A stretch of DNA of 64,000 nt from Pseudocercospora fijiensis CIRAD86 (GCF_000340215.1 NW_006921533.1:1099161-1163160); one strand, 5' to 3'. Positions 1-12,570 are shown, numbered from the stretch's first letter. The notes: generated by a model from the letters alone, not told the origin. Program-made: numbers and translations.

Positions 1-469
1 GAATAATCGCCGGTAGATTAACTCTATAGTAGGGAATCGTAGGCCGATACTATAAGCGGAGCTCTCCTAGAAGGAACGCCTAGGATCGAGAAAGTCGAAG
101 AAGACGACTTCGTAAGCGACGCTTACGTACTAATAGGCGTAGAGGGAAGTAGTAACGACGACGACGAATAGCTAGCAGCCCGGTTTGCGGACGCAAAGGT
201 AGAGTAACGGAGGCTCCTACTAAAGAAGCTTACTCGCCTCGAGAAAGACAACGAAAAGCTTACTAAGGAAATAGGCCGCTAGGCTAACTCTTCGAAGTCT
301 ACTATCCTAGAATCCGAAGCCGTCCTATCCTTATCGCGCCCCCCGCCGATACTATATACCGCTAGCAGACCCTATATAGATAGCCGTAAGCGGATAGCCT
401 CCTTAACCGATTACGGGCTACTACCTAAGAGAACTATTAAGGATCCTCTAATATATAAGAGTAAAAGCC

Positions 470-1250
470 TAAAGGAGTACTATAAATAGTATATAGCGTA
501 CGAGATCGCTTTCCTCTAGGTACCGTATACCTACGACTCCGATCGGTCTAAGATTACCTACGCTATATAGTTCCTAGAGGGAACCTCTAGGGAACTATAG
601 TAGAAATAGTAGCTTTATAACGAGAAGCTACCGGAGCTCCTATAGGAATACCGTACCTAGCGATAGTTTACGGACTAGCTACTAGACGAGTTAGATAACC
701 CGATCGCCCGTATACTCGACGTATACGAGAAGTATACTAAGACTAAGTAGCGCGAGGGTTAAAATTCTAGGAACTTTCTCCTCTATATAGAGACTCTAGA
801 GGAATAGATCGAGCCTTATACTCCTAATTAACTTCTCTTCTATTACTTCTCCCGCCTACGGCCCGAACTACGTATCGCCGTTACGGACTATAACGTAATC
901 CCTAAGGATCGGGAGGAGCTATACCGCCTAGTAACTACGCTTAAGAAGAACCTAGCTACGAAGGACAAGAAGCCCTAACGCTCTCGCCCGGCGTCGTCGC
1001 CGGCGAACCTAGATCGGGGAAGGTCTAAGCTAAGGGAAAAATCTAAGCCTAGGGAAAAGTCTAGGCTAAGAAGAGAAGATAGGGATAAGGGTAAAAACAA
1101 AGATCGATCGAGAGACTCTAAACCTCGCGCCCTAGCGGCGAATAGTAAGGATAAAGAGATCCGATACTACTACTATAATAAGGTAGGATATATCCGACCC
1201 GACTATCCTAAGAAAGATAAAGAAAAGAACGGCAACCCTAATAAGTAATA
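470..1250 (+). pseudogene. Element 1 gag with destroyed zinc knuckle
   Basis: Conceptual translation across TAG stops gives a retrotransposon gag-like stretch (about 540-960), a basic Arg/Lys/Ser-rich linker, and a CCHC zinc knuckle at 1165-1206. The spacing C-x2-C-x4-H-x4-C is preserved, but all four metal-binding positions now encode tyrosine (TGC to TAC, CAC to TAC). This is what C-to-T change at CpA on either strand would produce. The product could not have bound nucleic acid through this finger. It is non-functional and identified by position and spacing rather than by intact residues. Confidence 0.75.
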
Positions 1251-1379
1251 GCTTAGCTACTCGGGAAAAGTATAGGCTTTATCGTAGCCTCTTCGATAGC
1301 GGTAGGGCCTATCCTAGTACAATTAGAGGAAGCAATCGAAACGGTTAGTAAGGTACAAACTCCGTAAGGAGACCGCTAG

Positions 1380-4300
1380 CGGATCGCGGTTACTCTCGAT
1401 ACTAGCGCCTAGGTAACCCTCCTATAGTAGCGGCTCGTAGTCGAGTAGGAATTGCCTCGTACTAATATAGACCTCCTATACTTATAATAGTTAAAGGATT
1501 AGCAGATAACCTACTACGGTACGTATAAGCTAGAGCTTAGTATAACCGATAGTAAGGGTTAGGCGAGAACCTATAAGGTCCTCGTATATAGTATAGACTA
1601 GAGCGGAGTTAAACTCCTACTCGGACGGTATACCTTACGGTCTACCGGTATCGACATTTAGAATAGGCCGGGGACCTAGATATAGGGCTTTATAGCGTAG
1701 CAAATCGAACGCATATCGCTAAAGCGCCTAAAGAGGGAGATAAAGAAAGGAGTAACTATCTACTACGTAGGTTAGCTAGGACTAGGAACCGACGGCGGTA
1801 CGCTAGCGTTTCGAATCCTTAATATTACGCTAGGTACCGAACTAACCTTGCCTAGCGCGCTCGAATTATATCGAGACGTCTTTAATAAAGACTTTGCGAG
1901 CATCCTCCCTTCCTTTAGGGAAACTAATTACGCGATTAAGTTAGTCGAAGGGAAAGAGCCTCCCTACGGACTATTATATATCCTCTTTCCTCGAGAACTA
2001 GAGGTCCTCCGAGAATACCTTACTAAGGAGCTTAAGACCGGCCGTATCGTATATAGTACGAGCCCCGCCGGCGCTCCGCTCCTATTCGTACCGAAAAAGG
2101 ATAGAGGCCTACGCCTTTACGTAGATTATAGGGCATTAAACTCTATTACGATTAAGGATAGGACTCTACTCCCTCTTATCGATAAGATATTAGACCGACT
2201 AGTCGGAGCTAAGTACTTTACTACGTTAGACCTAAAGGACGCGTACTACCGCATCCGTATTCGAGAAGGTAACGAATAGAAGACTACGTTCCGTACGCGG
2301 TATAGCTACTTCGAATATCGCGTTATGCCTTTTAGCCTAACTAACGTACTAGCTACGTTCTAGGCGTATATAAACCGCGCTCTAGCCGGCCTACTAGACG
2401 ATATATACGTAGTATATCTAGACGACATCCTAATCTATACCTATAGCGATAGCCTAGAAAGCTACTAGGCTGCCGTACGTAGAATCCTTAACCGCCTATA
2501 GGCCGCCGACTTGTTCTATAACATTAAGAAGTGTACCTTCGCTGCTAAAGAGGTCGCGTTCCTAGGTTTTCGCGTTAACCGATAGAGGGTCGCTACCGAC
2601 CTAGAGAAGGTATCTACTATTACGGAGTAGCCGATACCTAAGTCGGTTTAGGAAGTGCAATCCTTCCTTAGATTTGCTAACTTCTACCGACGCTTTATCG
2701 ATAGGTATTCGAAGGTAGTCGCCCTAATTACCGACCTCCTTAAAAAGGATATACCGTAGAATTAGGGAGTTAGATAGTAGGGCGCTTTTAAGCTACTAAA
2801 GGAGCGGTTTACGACCGCGCTAGTGCTACGACACTTCGACCTATTAAAGGATCTCCGCTTAGAAACCGACGCCTTAGATTTCGGGCTATTAGGTATCGTT
2901 TCCTAGCTTTAGGATAATAGCCTTTAGTATTTAGTAGCGTTTACCTCGAGGAAGATAATCGAGGTAGAACGGAACTACTAGACTTATAACTAAGAACTCC
3001 TCGCAATCGTATATTGCTTTAGGACTTAGCGTTACTACTTTAGTAGCCTAGCGAAACCCGTCTAGGTCTTTACTAACTACAACAATCTTAAAACTATCTA
3101 GACGGTCTAACGGCTAAACTCCCGTTAAGTACGATAGGCTATATTCCTTAGAGGTTTTAACTTCGAGATTTACTACTAGGCTAGGAAGAATAATCCCGCC
3201 GACGGTCCGTTAAGGAGATAGGACTATTAGACCGAGAACTAGGCGGTAAACTAACTATTGCTAACCCTCTAGCGAAAACTGTCGCTAGTAGATAGCGAAG
3301 CAATACCGTAGGCAGTTCGCGTTACTTACGCCTAGGCTATAATAACTAGTAGACTAAGGGAATCTACGACTAAGGAGATCTTAGGCCCCGCTATCGGAGA
3401 GAAGGTAGGAACTAAGAGCGAGACGTCCTAACTCGCTAGTGCTACTAAATGTATATAGTACGTACTACGCTCGGTCGCTAGGATACTACTAGCTAGCGAA
3501 ACTATATCGGTAGACGTCTCGAAACCCTTCGTTAGCCTCGTCGCTTAGCTATAGCGCCGCGACGACTTTGTCTAGCGGAAGAGAGATAAGCTAGGGGAGC
3601 GAACGAATACTAGCAGGCTCTAGAAATAGAGATTTAATAAGAAAGGCCTGCTTCGATATAAGGGTAGACTATATATTCTAGAGGAACAATCGGTCCGCTA
3701 GGAAGTCTTATCTATATACTACGATTTAAAACTAGCGGGCTACTTCGGCGCGCCGAAGACTTTAGTACTAGCGTACCGATCGCTATACTAGCCGGAGATA
3801 GAACGAGACGTTAAGGAATACGTTAAAACGTGTCCTATTTATTAGAGGAGCAAGGCGAATCGCTAGCTACTATACGGAAAGCTCGCGAGCTTACTAGTGC
3901 CCTCTAAGATCTAGTTAGAAATTAGCTTAGACTTTATTACTAAGCTGCCGCTAGCGAAACACAAGGGCTCCGTATATAATAGCATCCTCGTAATTGTCGA
4001 TAGGCTGTCTAAAATAGCGTTATATATCCCTATATAGGAAACCTAGAAGACGCTAGACTTTACGGAATACTTCTTCGAAAGGGTTATATCGAGATTTAGG
4101 ATACTAGACGGGATTGTTACCGATAGAGGGTCGCTATTTACGTTAGGCTTCTAGACTAAACTCTGCTATTAGTACTAGATAAAGCGACGGCTGTTTACTA
4201 CGTACTATCCTTAAACCGATAGCTAAACGGAAGTTTAGAACTAGACTTTAGAAGGTTACTTGCGTTCTTTTATTAGCGAAGCGTAGACGGACTAGGTACG

Positions 4301-4466
4301 GCAACTGCCTTTTGCTAAATTTGCATATAATAACTCTAAGCATTCTAGCATAGGCGAGATACCCTTCTTTATTATTAATAGTAAACACCTAAGATAGTCG
4401 GAACTATATAAGGACATATAGCGAGAGGGGGAGGTACTAGTAGCAACGGATAGAATAGAATAGCTA
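1380..4466 (+). pseudogene. Element 1 pol: protease, RT, RNase H, integrase
   Basis: The pol polyprotein is broken by many in-frame TAG codons. The retropepsin active site reads D-T-S-A near 1398-1409. Reverse transcriptase occupies about 1848-2560 with palm motif Y-L-D-D at 2414-2425. RNase H follows at about 2850-3240 (E-T-D-A and an R-K-I then E-L-L-A-I pattern). The integrase zinc-binding region is at about 3730-3880 and the core at about 3910-4330, with D in L-D-F-I, D in V-T-D-R-G and E in Q-T-E-V. The longest open piece is 1848-2279 (143 residues, RT fingers/palm). The frame is cut by the element 2 insertion at 4471. Confidence 0.88.
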
Positions 4467-4471
4467 AGAAG
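4467..4471. repeat. Target-site duplication AGAAG, left copy (element 2)
   Basis: Five bases AGAAG directly precede the TG that opens the left LTR. The same five bases directly follow the CA that closes the right LTR at 11623-11627. Five-base duplications are usual for Gypsy integrases. Confidence 0.85.
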
Positions 4472-4667
4472 TGTAAGAAGGGTATGTTAGCAGGTAGATA
4501 GGGTAGTAGTAGGTACAAGTAGTATTCGATAAGGAGCTAGGAGGAGAGGGAGGAAGGCAGGAGAGTTGGCCTAACGCCAAGCGCTAAGCCCTACCTAAGG
4601 CATTAAGACCCTAGCTTCACTCGGCCTAGTTACATACCAATTACATATAGCCTCTTTAGCCCTAATA
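4472..4667 (-). repeat. Element 2 LTR, left (3' LTR of the element)
   Basis: 196 bp starting TGTAAGAAGGG and ending CCCTAATA, where the final CA has become TA. It is near-identical to 11427-11622. The same LTR in reverse orientation flanks element 3. The short open frame at 4595-4783 only crosses the LTR/internal junction. Confidence 0.9.
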
Positions 4668-5930
4668 TACGCTTCCCTTCTAAAGGCCGCGCCCTCGTAG
4701 CCGGTCCTTGTCCTAGTCTCAACCTCTATTACTACTAACTTAGCAGGTCTAATAAGCTGCTTAGCCCGCGCTAAATTGAACACTTAACTACCTAATTATA
4801 TAACTATATTAAACCTTACCTCTAATAACACAATATATAACTCTAACTGCGCTATCTCTATATATAATAAACTATAAAGTAATATGTATCTACAAGAATT
4901 GAAGGCCTTCGACTAATTATAATACGAGCGCGTCTTCCCTACTATAATAGGTAGACGTACGAGGTATTACAGCACTGCCTCCGTTCTAAGTAATATCGTA
5001 TCGAGTTCTTTGCGTCTACTCTTAAAAGACCTAGCAATGTCCGCTTCTAAGGGTTTGTCCGTTTCCGAGGGTTATTGTTCTTATTGTTCGTAGTTTCGCT
5101 AGCCCTAATTAGCTAGGTTTAGTAGCCTTTAAGTGTCAATCTTATCTTATCTTTTTAAAAAACATAGCTCGTCTAGTTTCTATAGGTAAAGGCTATTATA
5201 AGTGTAGTAGTAGAGGTTCGCCTCGCTTAAAGGGTTAGATAGATCGAGGAGTAACCTATTGTCCGCAAGATCGACCCCGGCTAGCTTAGCTCTATAGTTT
5301 TGCCCTTAGTTAGTCTATTAGTCGCTTAATCTTTTGACTTAGTCAAAGTTTTAACTTAGCCTCAAAGTTTGATTAAACCTTTAACAGGCTTAAAGCTTTA
5401 ATTAAAGTTTTAATTAAAGGTGCCTTAGGCTCGTAGTGCAGGTAAGGTTGTGTCTATAGGCGTAGCGATAACAGTAAGTAATGTTAACAATAGTAGCGCT
5501 AGTCGTCTTAGCGCTAACTTTACCTTCTTTAACTAATAACAACTCGGCAACACCGTTACTAACATAGCGGTATCCTTCCTTTCTTAAATAGCAATATACC
5601 CCGCAACACTGTTACTAATATAGCCGCGCCGGCTACGCCGATTGCCTAGGCCTCGAGGCCTCGACGGAATAAGGGAACAAGAGGGGGACCTATAGGGCGC
5701 GTTAGTAAAGAGGTAGAATCCTTAAAAGAGCAGGCAATTAGTTAACGCGTCGTAGCGCGCTTATTAACACTCGGTGCGCGTTTACTATAGTAGTGTAGTC
5801 TTATTGTCCTTTGTTGCTAACAATTGCTTGCTTCTAATTAGTTAGCTAATAGCACCCCGGGGGTAGCATTAATCCTAGGCCTTAGTAGTAACATTATAAG
5901 CTTTTAGCCTTCTTCTTGTTCTTTACGCTA
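4668..5930 (-). other. Element 2 3' untranslated region
   Basis: About 1.26 kb between the chromodomain end and the 3' LTR with no coherent reading frame. The corresponding stretch in element 3 (about 29.1-30.39 kb) has the same content in the opposite orientation, so it is a constant part of this family. Confidence 0.7.
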
Positions 5931-8900
5931 GTCTAATACTTATCTAATAACTCGGTTATATCCTTAAAGGAGTCTTTAGCTTCCTATAAGTCCTATTCTA
6001 GTAAATAGCCTTGCTATCTTAGTAGGTACTCCTTCTTGCCTTGCCTAGTCCGGTGCTTTAGGATACGTTCTATAGACTATAGCTCCTTACTATCCGCTAG
6101 TATATCTTCGTATTCTATAGGGGCTTCATCCCCTTCGCGTAGGTAGTACGGCTTAAGGAGGGATATATAGAAGGTATTATAGATAGTGTAATAAGGTAGG
6201 AGCTACAACTAATAGGCCTATGCGAAGGAGCCCTTAACTTCTCGAATGCGGAATAGGCTAATATATCTTAGTGCGAGCTTGGGCCTTATTTTGCCGTTAG
6301 GTAATAGGTGCTTGCGGATGCGGAGGTTCTTAGTGCTTAGTATAACTATATCGCCTTGTTTAAAGGTTATCGGCGTATAGTGCTTGTCGTAGTAGGTCTT
6401 TTAGTACTCTTAAGCCTTTATTAACTTCTCGGCTATCTTAGTATAGATTTCTCGCATCTTCTAGACACGTTCTATTGCCGCTAGTGTCTCTAGTACTTAA
6501 CGCGCTTCCCTTTCCTTACGCTCGGCCTCGAGCGAGGTAAATAGATCTTGTAGCAACGCGGCGTTTTAACCTATTATAGCTATGTATAGTAAAACCTTAG
6601 TTAATAAGTATATACTATTGTTATATACGAATTCTATAGGCTGTAGGAGATTGACCTAATCCTTAGGATTCTCGTTAATGTAACTGCGTAGGTACTGCTA
6701 TAGGGTAGCATTCTGCCTCTTTGTTTAACCGTTAGTCTATAGATAGAAGGCTGTTAATAGCCGATGCTTTAGTCTTAGCTATAGGTATATTTCGCTCTAA
6801 TAGTGCGATGTGAATGTCGTGCCCCTATCGGAGACTATCCCCTTAGGGGTTCCCTAATAGGTGTAGAAGATGTTAGTCTATAGCGCCTCTACTATATTAA
6901 TAGCAGTCTAATCCTTCCGCGCCGGGATATATCGAGCGCCTTTAGTAAATCGATCTACTATAACAAGGATAGCATTATACATATCCTTGCTGCCCCTACG
7001 CTTAGCGGGAGGAAGGCCTATAATAAAGTCCATTATAAGCTTAGCAAATAGCTTCTTTAGAATAGGGAGTGAAGACAACTCGCTAAATAGTAAGTACTTT
7101 AGTGCTTTAACTCGCTAGCATACTATATAGGTCTGTATATACTCCTTTATATGCCGCTTACTATTTAGCTAGTAGTATGTGCGCGATAGTAACTCGTGCG
7201 ACCTCTCTATACTATAGTAACTAGCGAGCTCACTATTATAGTGCCTCTTTAAAAGCTCTTATCTAATCGATTGTTTAGCGGGGACATAGTATCTGCCCTT
7301 AAACTTTAAGTAACCTTTATCGTCGATCGACTAATTGTTGTTACTCTTACTAGATCGAGTCGCCCGCCTACTTACAAGCTTATTAATGCGCTCGATAGCA
7401 AAGGCGTCCCTCTACTAAGTACGCAATAGCTTATCTATAAACGATTGACTATCCCCGTTTATAAGGTTATTTAATAGCACCCGTACTATCGAACGAGGTA
7501 CGCATTATATATATCTAATAGTACTAGCAGCCGGAACTACTACAACCTCTTCTATAGTGCTGTCGCTATATAGACTATTACTATAGATAGCAATATCCTT
7601 AATCGAGTTATTATAGCTCGAGCGATCTACGTCCTTTCTTTTAACGTATACTAGAAGAACGACAACTCCGCTATAGTATTTGTTGCCGCCGCGGGGTCCG
7701 GAAGTCCGCTTATCCTGCGTTTGCTTATTAATAATACGGGCTATAGCAATCTTATGCTATAGGGTTAGAAACAATAAATTGATAGATTGCTAAGTCCCGC
7801 TATCGTAATTAGGTCGCCTCGATAGGCTATTAGTAGGGTTGCTTACGCCTAGCCGATATAATATATTAAAATCAAACCTAGCGAGGTAGACGGCCTATCT
7901 AGCCTATCGACCTATAACCCTAGTAACCTTCGTAATTCTACGGAGGTTGTTATAGTCCGTATAGACCTAAATAGTATGCTATGCACTATCGAGATAGTAG
8001 CGCTAGTGCTTAAAGGCCTCTACGATTGCTAAGAGCTCTTGCTTATAGGTTTTATATCGACGTTCTATATCGATTATCTTTCGTAAAAAGAAGGCAATCG
8101 GGTGCTAGTAATAGTTATTATCTAATTGCTGTAATATAATAGCCGATACAGCGAACTGTAAAGCGTTAGTCTCAATTCGGATCTGCTTACTTAGCATGAA
8201 ATAGTGCAATAAGGGGACATTAGTAAAGCGTTGCTTTAGGCCGTTAAAAGCGGCTTGTGCTCTATTAGTCTATTTAAACTCTCTAGTTAGGTTAGCCTTA
8301 GTTTTGGTAAGCTTAGTTAGGGGCATTACATGCCGTAAATAGCCCTTAATAAACCGGCGGTAGAAATTAGCGAAGCCGAGGAACGATTAAAGCTCCTTAA
8401 TAGACGTAGGAATAGGCTATTCGGTAATTGTTTTAATCCGATTAGGATTAGCCTTAACACTATTAGTTGATACGATAAAACTAAGGAAGGCTACCTCCTT
8501 AGCAGCAAAGGTGCATTTAGAAGGCTTGCAATACAGTCTATAGGCTCGTAGGCGATTGAGCACCTTACGGACTATAGCCTAGTGCTCCGCAATATCGGGG
8601 GAGTGTATATAAACTAGAATGTTATCTAGGTAAACTACACAGAGGTAGTCTAATAGGCCTAATAGGGCCCGATTAATATAGGACTAGAATGTTACAGGGG
8701 CATTAGCTAAGCCGAATAGCATAACTAAGTATTCGAAATAGCTATAGCGAGTACGGAAGGCTGTTTTCTATTCGTTACCCTTACGAATGCGGATACGATA
8801 GTACGCATCCTTGATATCTAGTATAGTATAATAGTAGGCACCTAAAAGGCGATCGAGGGTCTTATTAATAAGAGGAAGTAGACAGCGGTCTTTAATAGTA

Positions 8901-9769
8901 ACAGCATTAAGTCTACGGTAATCGACGTATAACCGTAGGCTACTATCCTTCTTTAGAATAAACAGGATTAGTGCACTAGCAGGGCTGTTACTATACCGAA
9001 TGCGACCGTTAGCTAGGTTTTCCTCTAGGTACTTACGCAATATAGCGAGCTCTCGTTTACTAAGGTTGTAGAGGGGACTAAAAGGAACCTCTTTGCCCTC
9101 TATAATATTAATCTTATAATCTGTCTCCTTAAATATAGGCAATATCGATGCTAAGTAGTGTTTGAACATATTAATATAGGTCTCTCGAATAGGCTCTAGT
9201 ATGCGTTCGAGCTAATTAGAGTCTATGCCGTTAGGGGGCATAGGTTCTTCGTTATCCCTACCGAGTAGGTCGGTAGTCGGATCAGCTAGGGTTAGGTTGC
9301 TAATAAATAGGACCCTAATATCGTTAAGGCACTCGCTAACATTAATATGTTTAATGTCCTCTTTCCTAGCGATTCTAAATCGCTACTGTTAGCTACCTAG
9401 GTCTATAACTATAGCGTAGTACTTAAGAATAGGGTTGCTAATAACAATATCGGATAGGAGGCTGTCTATGTCTACCGCGTAGGTAGTAAAGTTTAGTAGG
9501 CGTTTATTTCCGAGGTCGTCTTTTAGAACTATAGGAATATAGTAGGCTCTATAGGTTAAGTGCCGAGCGTTATTAAACCAAGCAAGGGTTAGTAGGTTAG
9601 TCTTCGGCAGTTGTCGAAGGTCTAATTGCTTAGCTAGGTAATAGCTAATAAGGGCGCTAACTGAATTTCCGGGGTCTAGTATAACCTTTGCCTTATAGTT
9701 AGTATCGGGCCTAGATATAAGACAGGTACGTGTAATAGCTAGCACAATGTCGATAGTCTTACGCCGCAC
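5930..9769 (-). pseudogene. Element 2 pol: protease, RT, RNase H, integrase, chromodomain
   Basis: Read on the minus strand. The protease open piece (9769-9389) has the retropepsin signature D-P-G-N-S near its middle. RT starts at 9169; its open part runs to 8768 and the palm motif near 8625 reads Y-L-D-N, so the second catalytic Asp is mutated to Asn. RNase H lies at about 8250-7850 and integrase at about 7330-6600. A chromodomain is at about 6075-5935 (S-I-E-R-I-L opening, a K-K-E-Y-L-L-R strand, former Trp codons now TAG). Stops are scattered throughout. Chromodomain integrases are known to direct insertion to heterochromatin, which fits the nested location. Confidence 0.85.
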
Positions 9770-9849
9770 AAGGCTAACAGTTGGTGCGGCGCTTACTCTT
9801 TTTTCGACTAATTAAAAGAGCCGACTAGGGTAGCATTAGCGGCTAAAAG

Positions 9850-11250
9850 ATGTTTCCTATACTCGGCGGAAGCTCGGTTAATTCGGGCCTAGTCCTTAGG
9901 TTTGTCGTATTGGCCTAGTAGATAGCTAGTACTATTACAATTAAAGCACTTCAATCTAGTTAGTAGACTACCGTAGCTGTTGTTGCTATTATTAGCTAAG
10001 CGGTTAGCATTATAGGGATACGAGCCCCTTCTACGGCCCCTATCGCGGCCTCCTCTATATAGCCGGCGGCTACGGCCTCTTCTACGGTCGTTGTTACTGT
10101 TCCTACTATTAGCGTTATTATCCTAGTAGGAACCTTAGTTTCCTCCGCGGCTACGGTTGCTATAGTTAGTACTAGTTAGTCGGATCCTTAATTCTAGTCG
10201 TTATTAGAGCTAAATAGCCCGTTCGGCTGTTTCCACTTCGACTATAAATTAAATACGTATTAGATTAGCTTATTCGAATATACGGCGACGGTCCAATTCG
10301 AGGATAAGCTCCTATCGCAATTTAGGGCGTATTTCGGAAATCCAGATAGAGTCGGTCTTAGCTAGCAAATCATTCTCGAGGGTCTTTAAATAGGCCTTAA
10401 ATAAGCGAGCCGATTGATTAGTCTTTTGTTTAGCTCGAAGGTATTAGTCCTAAGCGTGTTATTGCCTTAGTATAGGGTTTCTAAGGGTGTCTAGCATAAT
10501 AGTCTTGTAGTCTTGCTACTAAACAGCGGTCTAATTAGTAAGGGAGTCGAAATGGTTATCCTAGGTGCGCTTTAGGTCGCTATTAATATACTATATCGCG
10601 TAGACAACTAGTAAATAGTTATCTAGAAGAGCCCTCGGCGCATTTCGTTAGTTAAGCTTACAATCGCGTATATAATTATTGTATTGTTTGCGACTAGAGC
10701 CGTTAAATACGGTATAGTCCTTAAGCTTAGTATCCTTCTTTTAGATAGGGACGGGTAGTAAGGAAGGCCCTACTGTCGACTTAGTATTAGTTGTTAGGGC
10801 TTCCTATAGACGGCGAATCTCGAGGAGATTATCCTTTAGCTATTGTTCTTAACGCAAGGTAGTAAGCCTGTTTTAGGTAGCTTCCTAAAGTCTCGCTACT
10901 AGTTAGGGACTAAAGGCTAGCTAGCTATATCGACGGTTAACAATATTGTTAAGAATGTCGTCGATAGGCAATTCTAGGTCGTTACCTAGAACTATAGGTT
11001 CTTCTTTAGTAGGTCCTATAGTAGGCTCTTCGGTAGGAGGCACTTTAGCAGGTGCTCTAGTAGGCACTTTAGTAGGCACTATACTACTAGCATTGTCGTT
11101 GCTAGCGCTACTAGCGGCAGCACGGTTGTTGTTTCGTAATAAGCCGGCTATTGTAATAGGGGGTAATACTAATAATATATTATTAGCCCCTAAGATACGG
11201 ATATAGCGGAATTAGTAGGTATTAGTCTAGTGCGATTAACTTAGTATAAT
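9850..11250 (-). pseudogene. Element 2 gag
   Basis: Minus-strand gag read through stops. The N-terminal part (about 11200-10950) is rich in P-T-K-V-P-T-type repeats. The middle (about 10750-10200) resembles the gag of element 3. A zinc knuckle near 9965-9925 reads K-C-F-N-C and keeps the first two Cys, while the His and the last Cys are now Tyr. The plus-strand open frame at 10946-11206 is only the antisense of the repeat-rich gag N-terminus. Confidence 0.72.
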
Positions 11251-11426
11251 AGGCCGTATAGAAGGCCTTGCTTAATAATTAGTACAGTTGTTTCGATAGA
11301 ATAGTACGTATAGGTCCCGTTCTTAGGACGCAATATAGTTAGATTAGTCTTATTCGTAGCTATACCGCTAAAAGCTTAAAATAAGGACTATCTAGCTGCT
11401 GCCCTTAAAGGGTAGATCGAATACTA

Positions 11427-11622
11427 TATAAGAAGGGTATATTAGCAGGTAGATAGGGTAGTAGTAGGTATAAGTAGTATTCGATAAGGAGCTAGGAGGA
11501 GAGGGAGGAAGGTAGGAGAGTTAGCCTAACGCTAAGCGCCAAGCCCTACCTAAGGCATTAAGACCCTAGCTTTACTCGGCCTAGTTACATGCTAATTACG
11601 TATAGCCTCTTTAGCCCTAACA
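11427..11622 (-). repeat. Element 2 LTR, right (5' LTR of the element)
   Basis: 196 bp opening TATAAGAAGGG (TG changed to TA) and closing CCCTAACA. It is a direct repeat of 4472-4667, and most differences are G-to-A or C-to-T as expected from RIP. Confidence 0.9.
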
Positions 11623-11627
11623 AGAAG
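11623..11627. repeat. Target-site duplication AGAAG, right copy (element 2)
   Basis: This matches 4467-4471 and sits immediately after the terminal CA of the right LTR. Confidence 0.85.
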
Positions 11628-12165
11628 CGCGCGTAAGATTGCGACGGAGTACCTATATCGAGCGTAAGCCTACTAGTAGAAAGCGTATAATAGGCGGTAT
11701 ACGATACTAACGCTAGAGAAGGGCGACCTTGTCCTACTAAGTATAAAGAACCTAAAATTGCGTTAGCCTAGCCGCAAGCTAGGAATGCGATTCGTAGGGC
11801 CTTTCTAAGTAGAAAAAGCTATCGGAACGTAAGCGTATCGCCTAGCGCTCCTATCTACCTACTAGATTTATAACGTCTTCTATATATCCCTATTATACCC
11901 TTACTATAGAAGAGCCGGCGAAGAATAGGCAAACGTAGCCGCGCCCGAGATTCTTCTAGATAGTACTAAGGTATAGGAAGTAGAGAAGATCGTCGATAAA
12001 AGAAGCTAAGATAGGTAGACGCAGTACCGCCTACGCTAGAAGGGCTATAACGAGACGTATAATACCTAGGAAGATAAGGAAAACTTTAAAGACATAGATA
12101 AGCTTCTTAAAGAATAGGAAAAGGCAGATAGTAGACGTAGGAAAGGTAAGAAGAAAAAGGGATAA
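11623..12165 (+). mobile_element. Element 1, right part: pol C-terminus with chromodomain
   Basis: This continues the pol frame interrupted at 4471. It has the post-integrase basic and G-D-L-V-L-L segment (about 11690-11760), then the P-F and Y-R-L-A-L beta strands. A chromodomain follows at about 11963-12121 with E-V-E-K-I, Y-R-L-R-(W)-K-G-Y and N-T-W-E-D motifs. The first Trp of the fold has become a TAG stop. A Lys/Arg-rich tail ends near 12165. No matching LTR could be delimited downstream. Confidence 0.85.
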
Positions 12166-12482
12166 ATATAGAACTATTTCATTTGCTCTACTAAAAGGTA
12201 GCCGTAGTCGGCTACTACCTAAACAAAAGTTACAAAAGCACTAGAGCCCTAAAAGTAGGCGGACCGCCTACGGAGCTATCGTTTTATATAGAATAGTAGG
12301 ATCTAGGCTCCTAACCGAGCCTTAATATAAGAGGAAGGGCCTTATAGCGCCCGAACCGTCGGTAACTCGATAAAAGTAAGCCTACGTATACCTAGTTATT
12401 TCCCTTAAATATACGCTACGCCTAAAAGGTACCGATGCCTACCTATATAGCGATACTAGTAGCCTTAATAGCACTGCCTATA
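12166..12482. other. Unassigned RIP-type sequence after element 1
   Basis: No gene is visible. It contains the near-perfect palindrome GTAGGCGGACCGCCTAC at about 12261-12277; a close variant recurs near 21184-21200. It may be part of the element 1 3' LTR, but no partner copy is in the window. Confidence 0.4.
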
Positions 12483-12532
12483 GCGTTACGAAAACTTTTT
12501 TTCCGATCGCGAGGATCCTATCGACAGGATCG

Positions 12533-12570
12533 CTTAGGATCCTTAGGATCCTTAGGATCCTTAGGATCCT
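12533..12570. repeat. Tandem 10-bp repeat CTTAGGATCC
   Basis: Nearly four direct copies of a 10-bp unit, itself containing the palindrome GGATCC. Looser units extend to both sides. It gives the L-G-S repeats of the spurious frame at 12435-12650. Confidence 0.85.

Larger units (their letters stand above)
1..4471 (+). mobile_element. Element 1, left part: RIP-degraded Ty3/Gypsy chromovirus (gag to integrase)
   Basis: A Gypsy retrotransposon on the + strand whose 5' end lies outside the window. Reading through stops gives gag, a zinc knuckle, aspartic protease, reverse transcriptase, RNase H and integrase in the usual order. The reading frame breaks off at 4471, where element 2 is inserted, and resumes at 11623 with the end of pol and a chromodomain. 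CpA and TpG are nearly absent, so most former Gln (CAG) and Trp (TGG) codons now read TAG. It is among the most heavily mutated elements here and, as the host of an insertion, must be older than element 2. No 5' LTR is in the window. Confidence 0.9.
4472..11622 (-). mobile_element. Element 2: near-complete Ty3/Gypsy chromovirus inserted in element 1
   Basis: A 7,151-bp LTR retrotransposon on the minus strand. It is bounded by direct 196-bp LTRs (4472-4667 and 11427-11622) and an AGAAG target duplication. The minus strand reads gag, CCHC knuckle, protease, RT, RNase H, integrase and a C-terminal chromodomain. Removing it rejoins the pol frame of element 1. It belongs to the same family as element 3. 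RIP-type damage is present but lighter than in element 1, with more CA/TG left, which agrees with later insertion. It has no intact ORF and is non-autonomous now. Confidence 0.93.

Noticed and set aside
10946..11206. Plus-strand 86-codon frame rich in Gly, Val and Leu (and its counterpart at 23803-24078, minus)
   Set aside because: Both are antisense to the repeat-rich N-terminus of gag in elements 2 and 3; the repetition comes from the gag Pro/Thr repeats.
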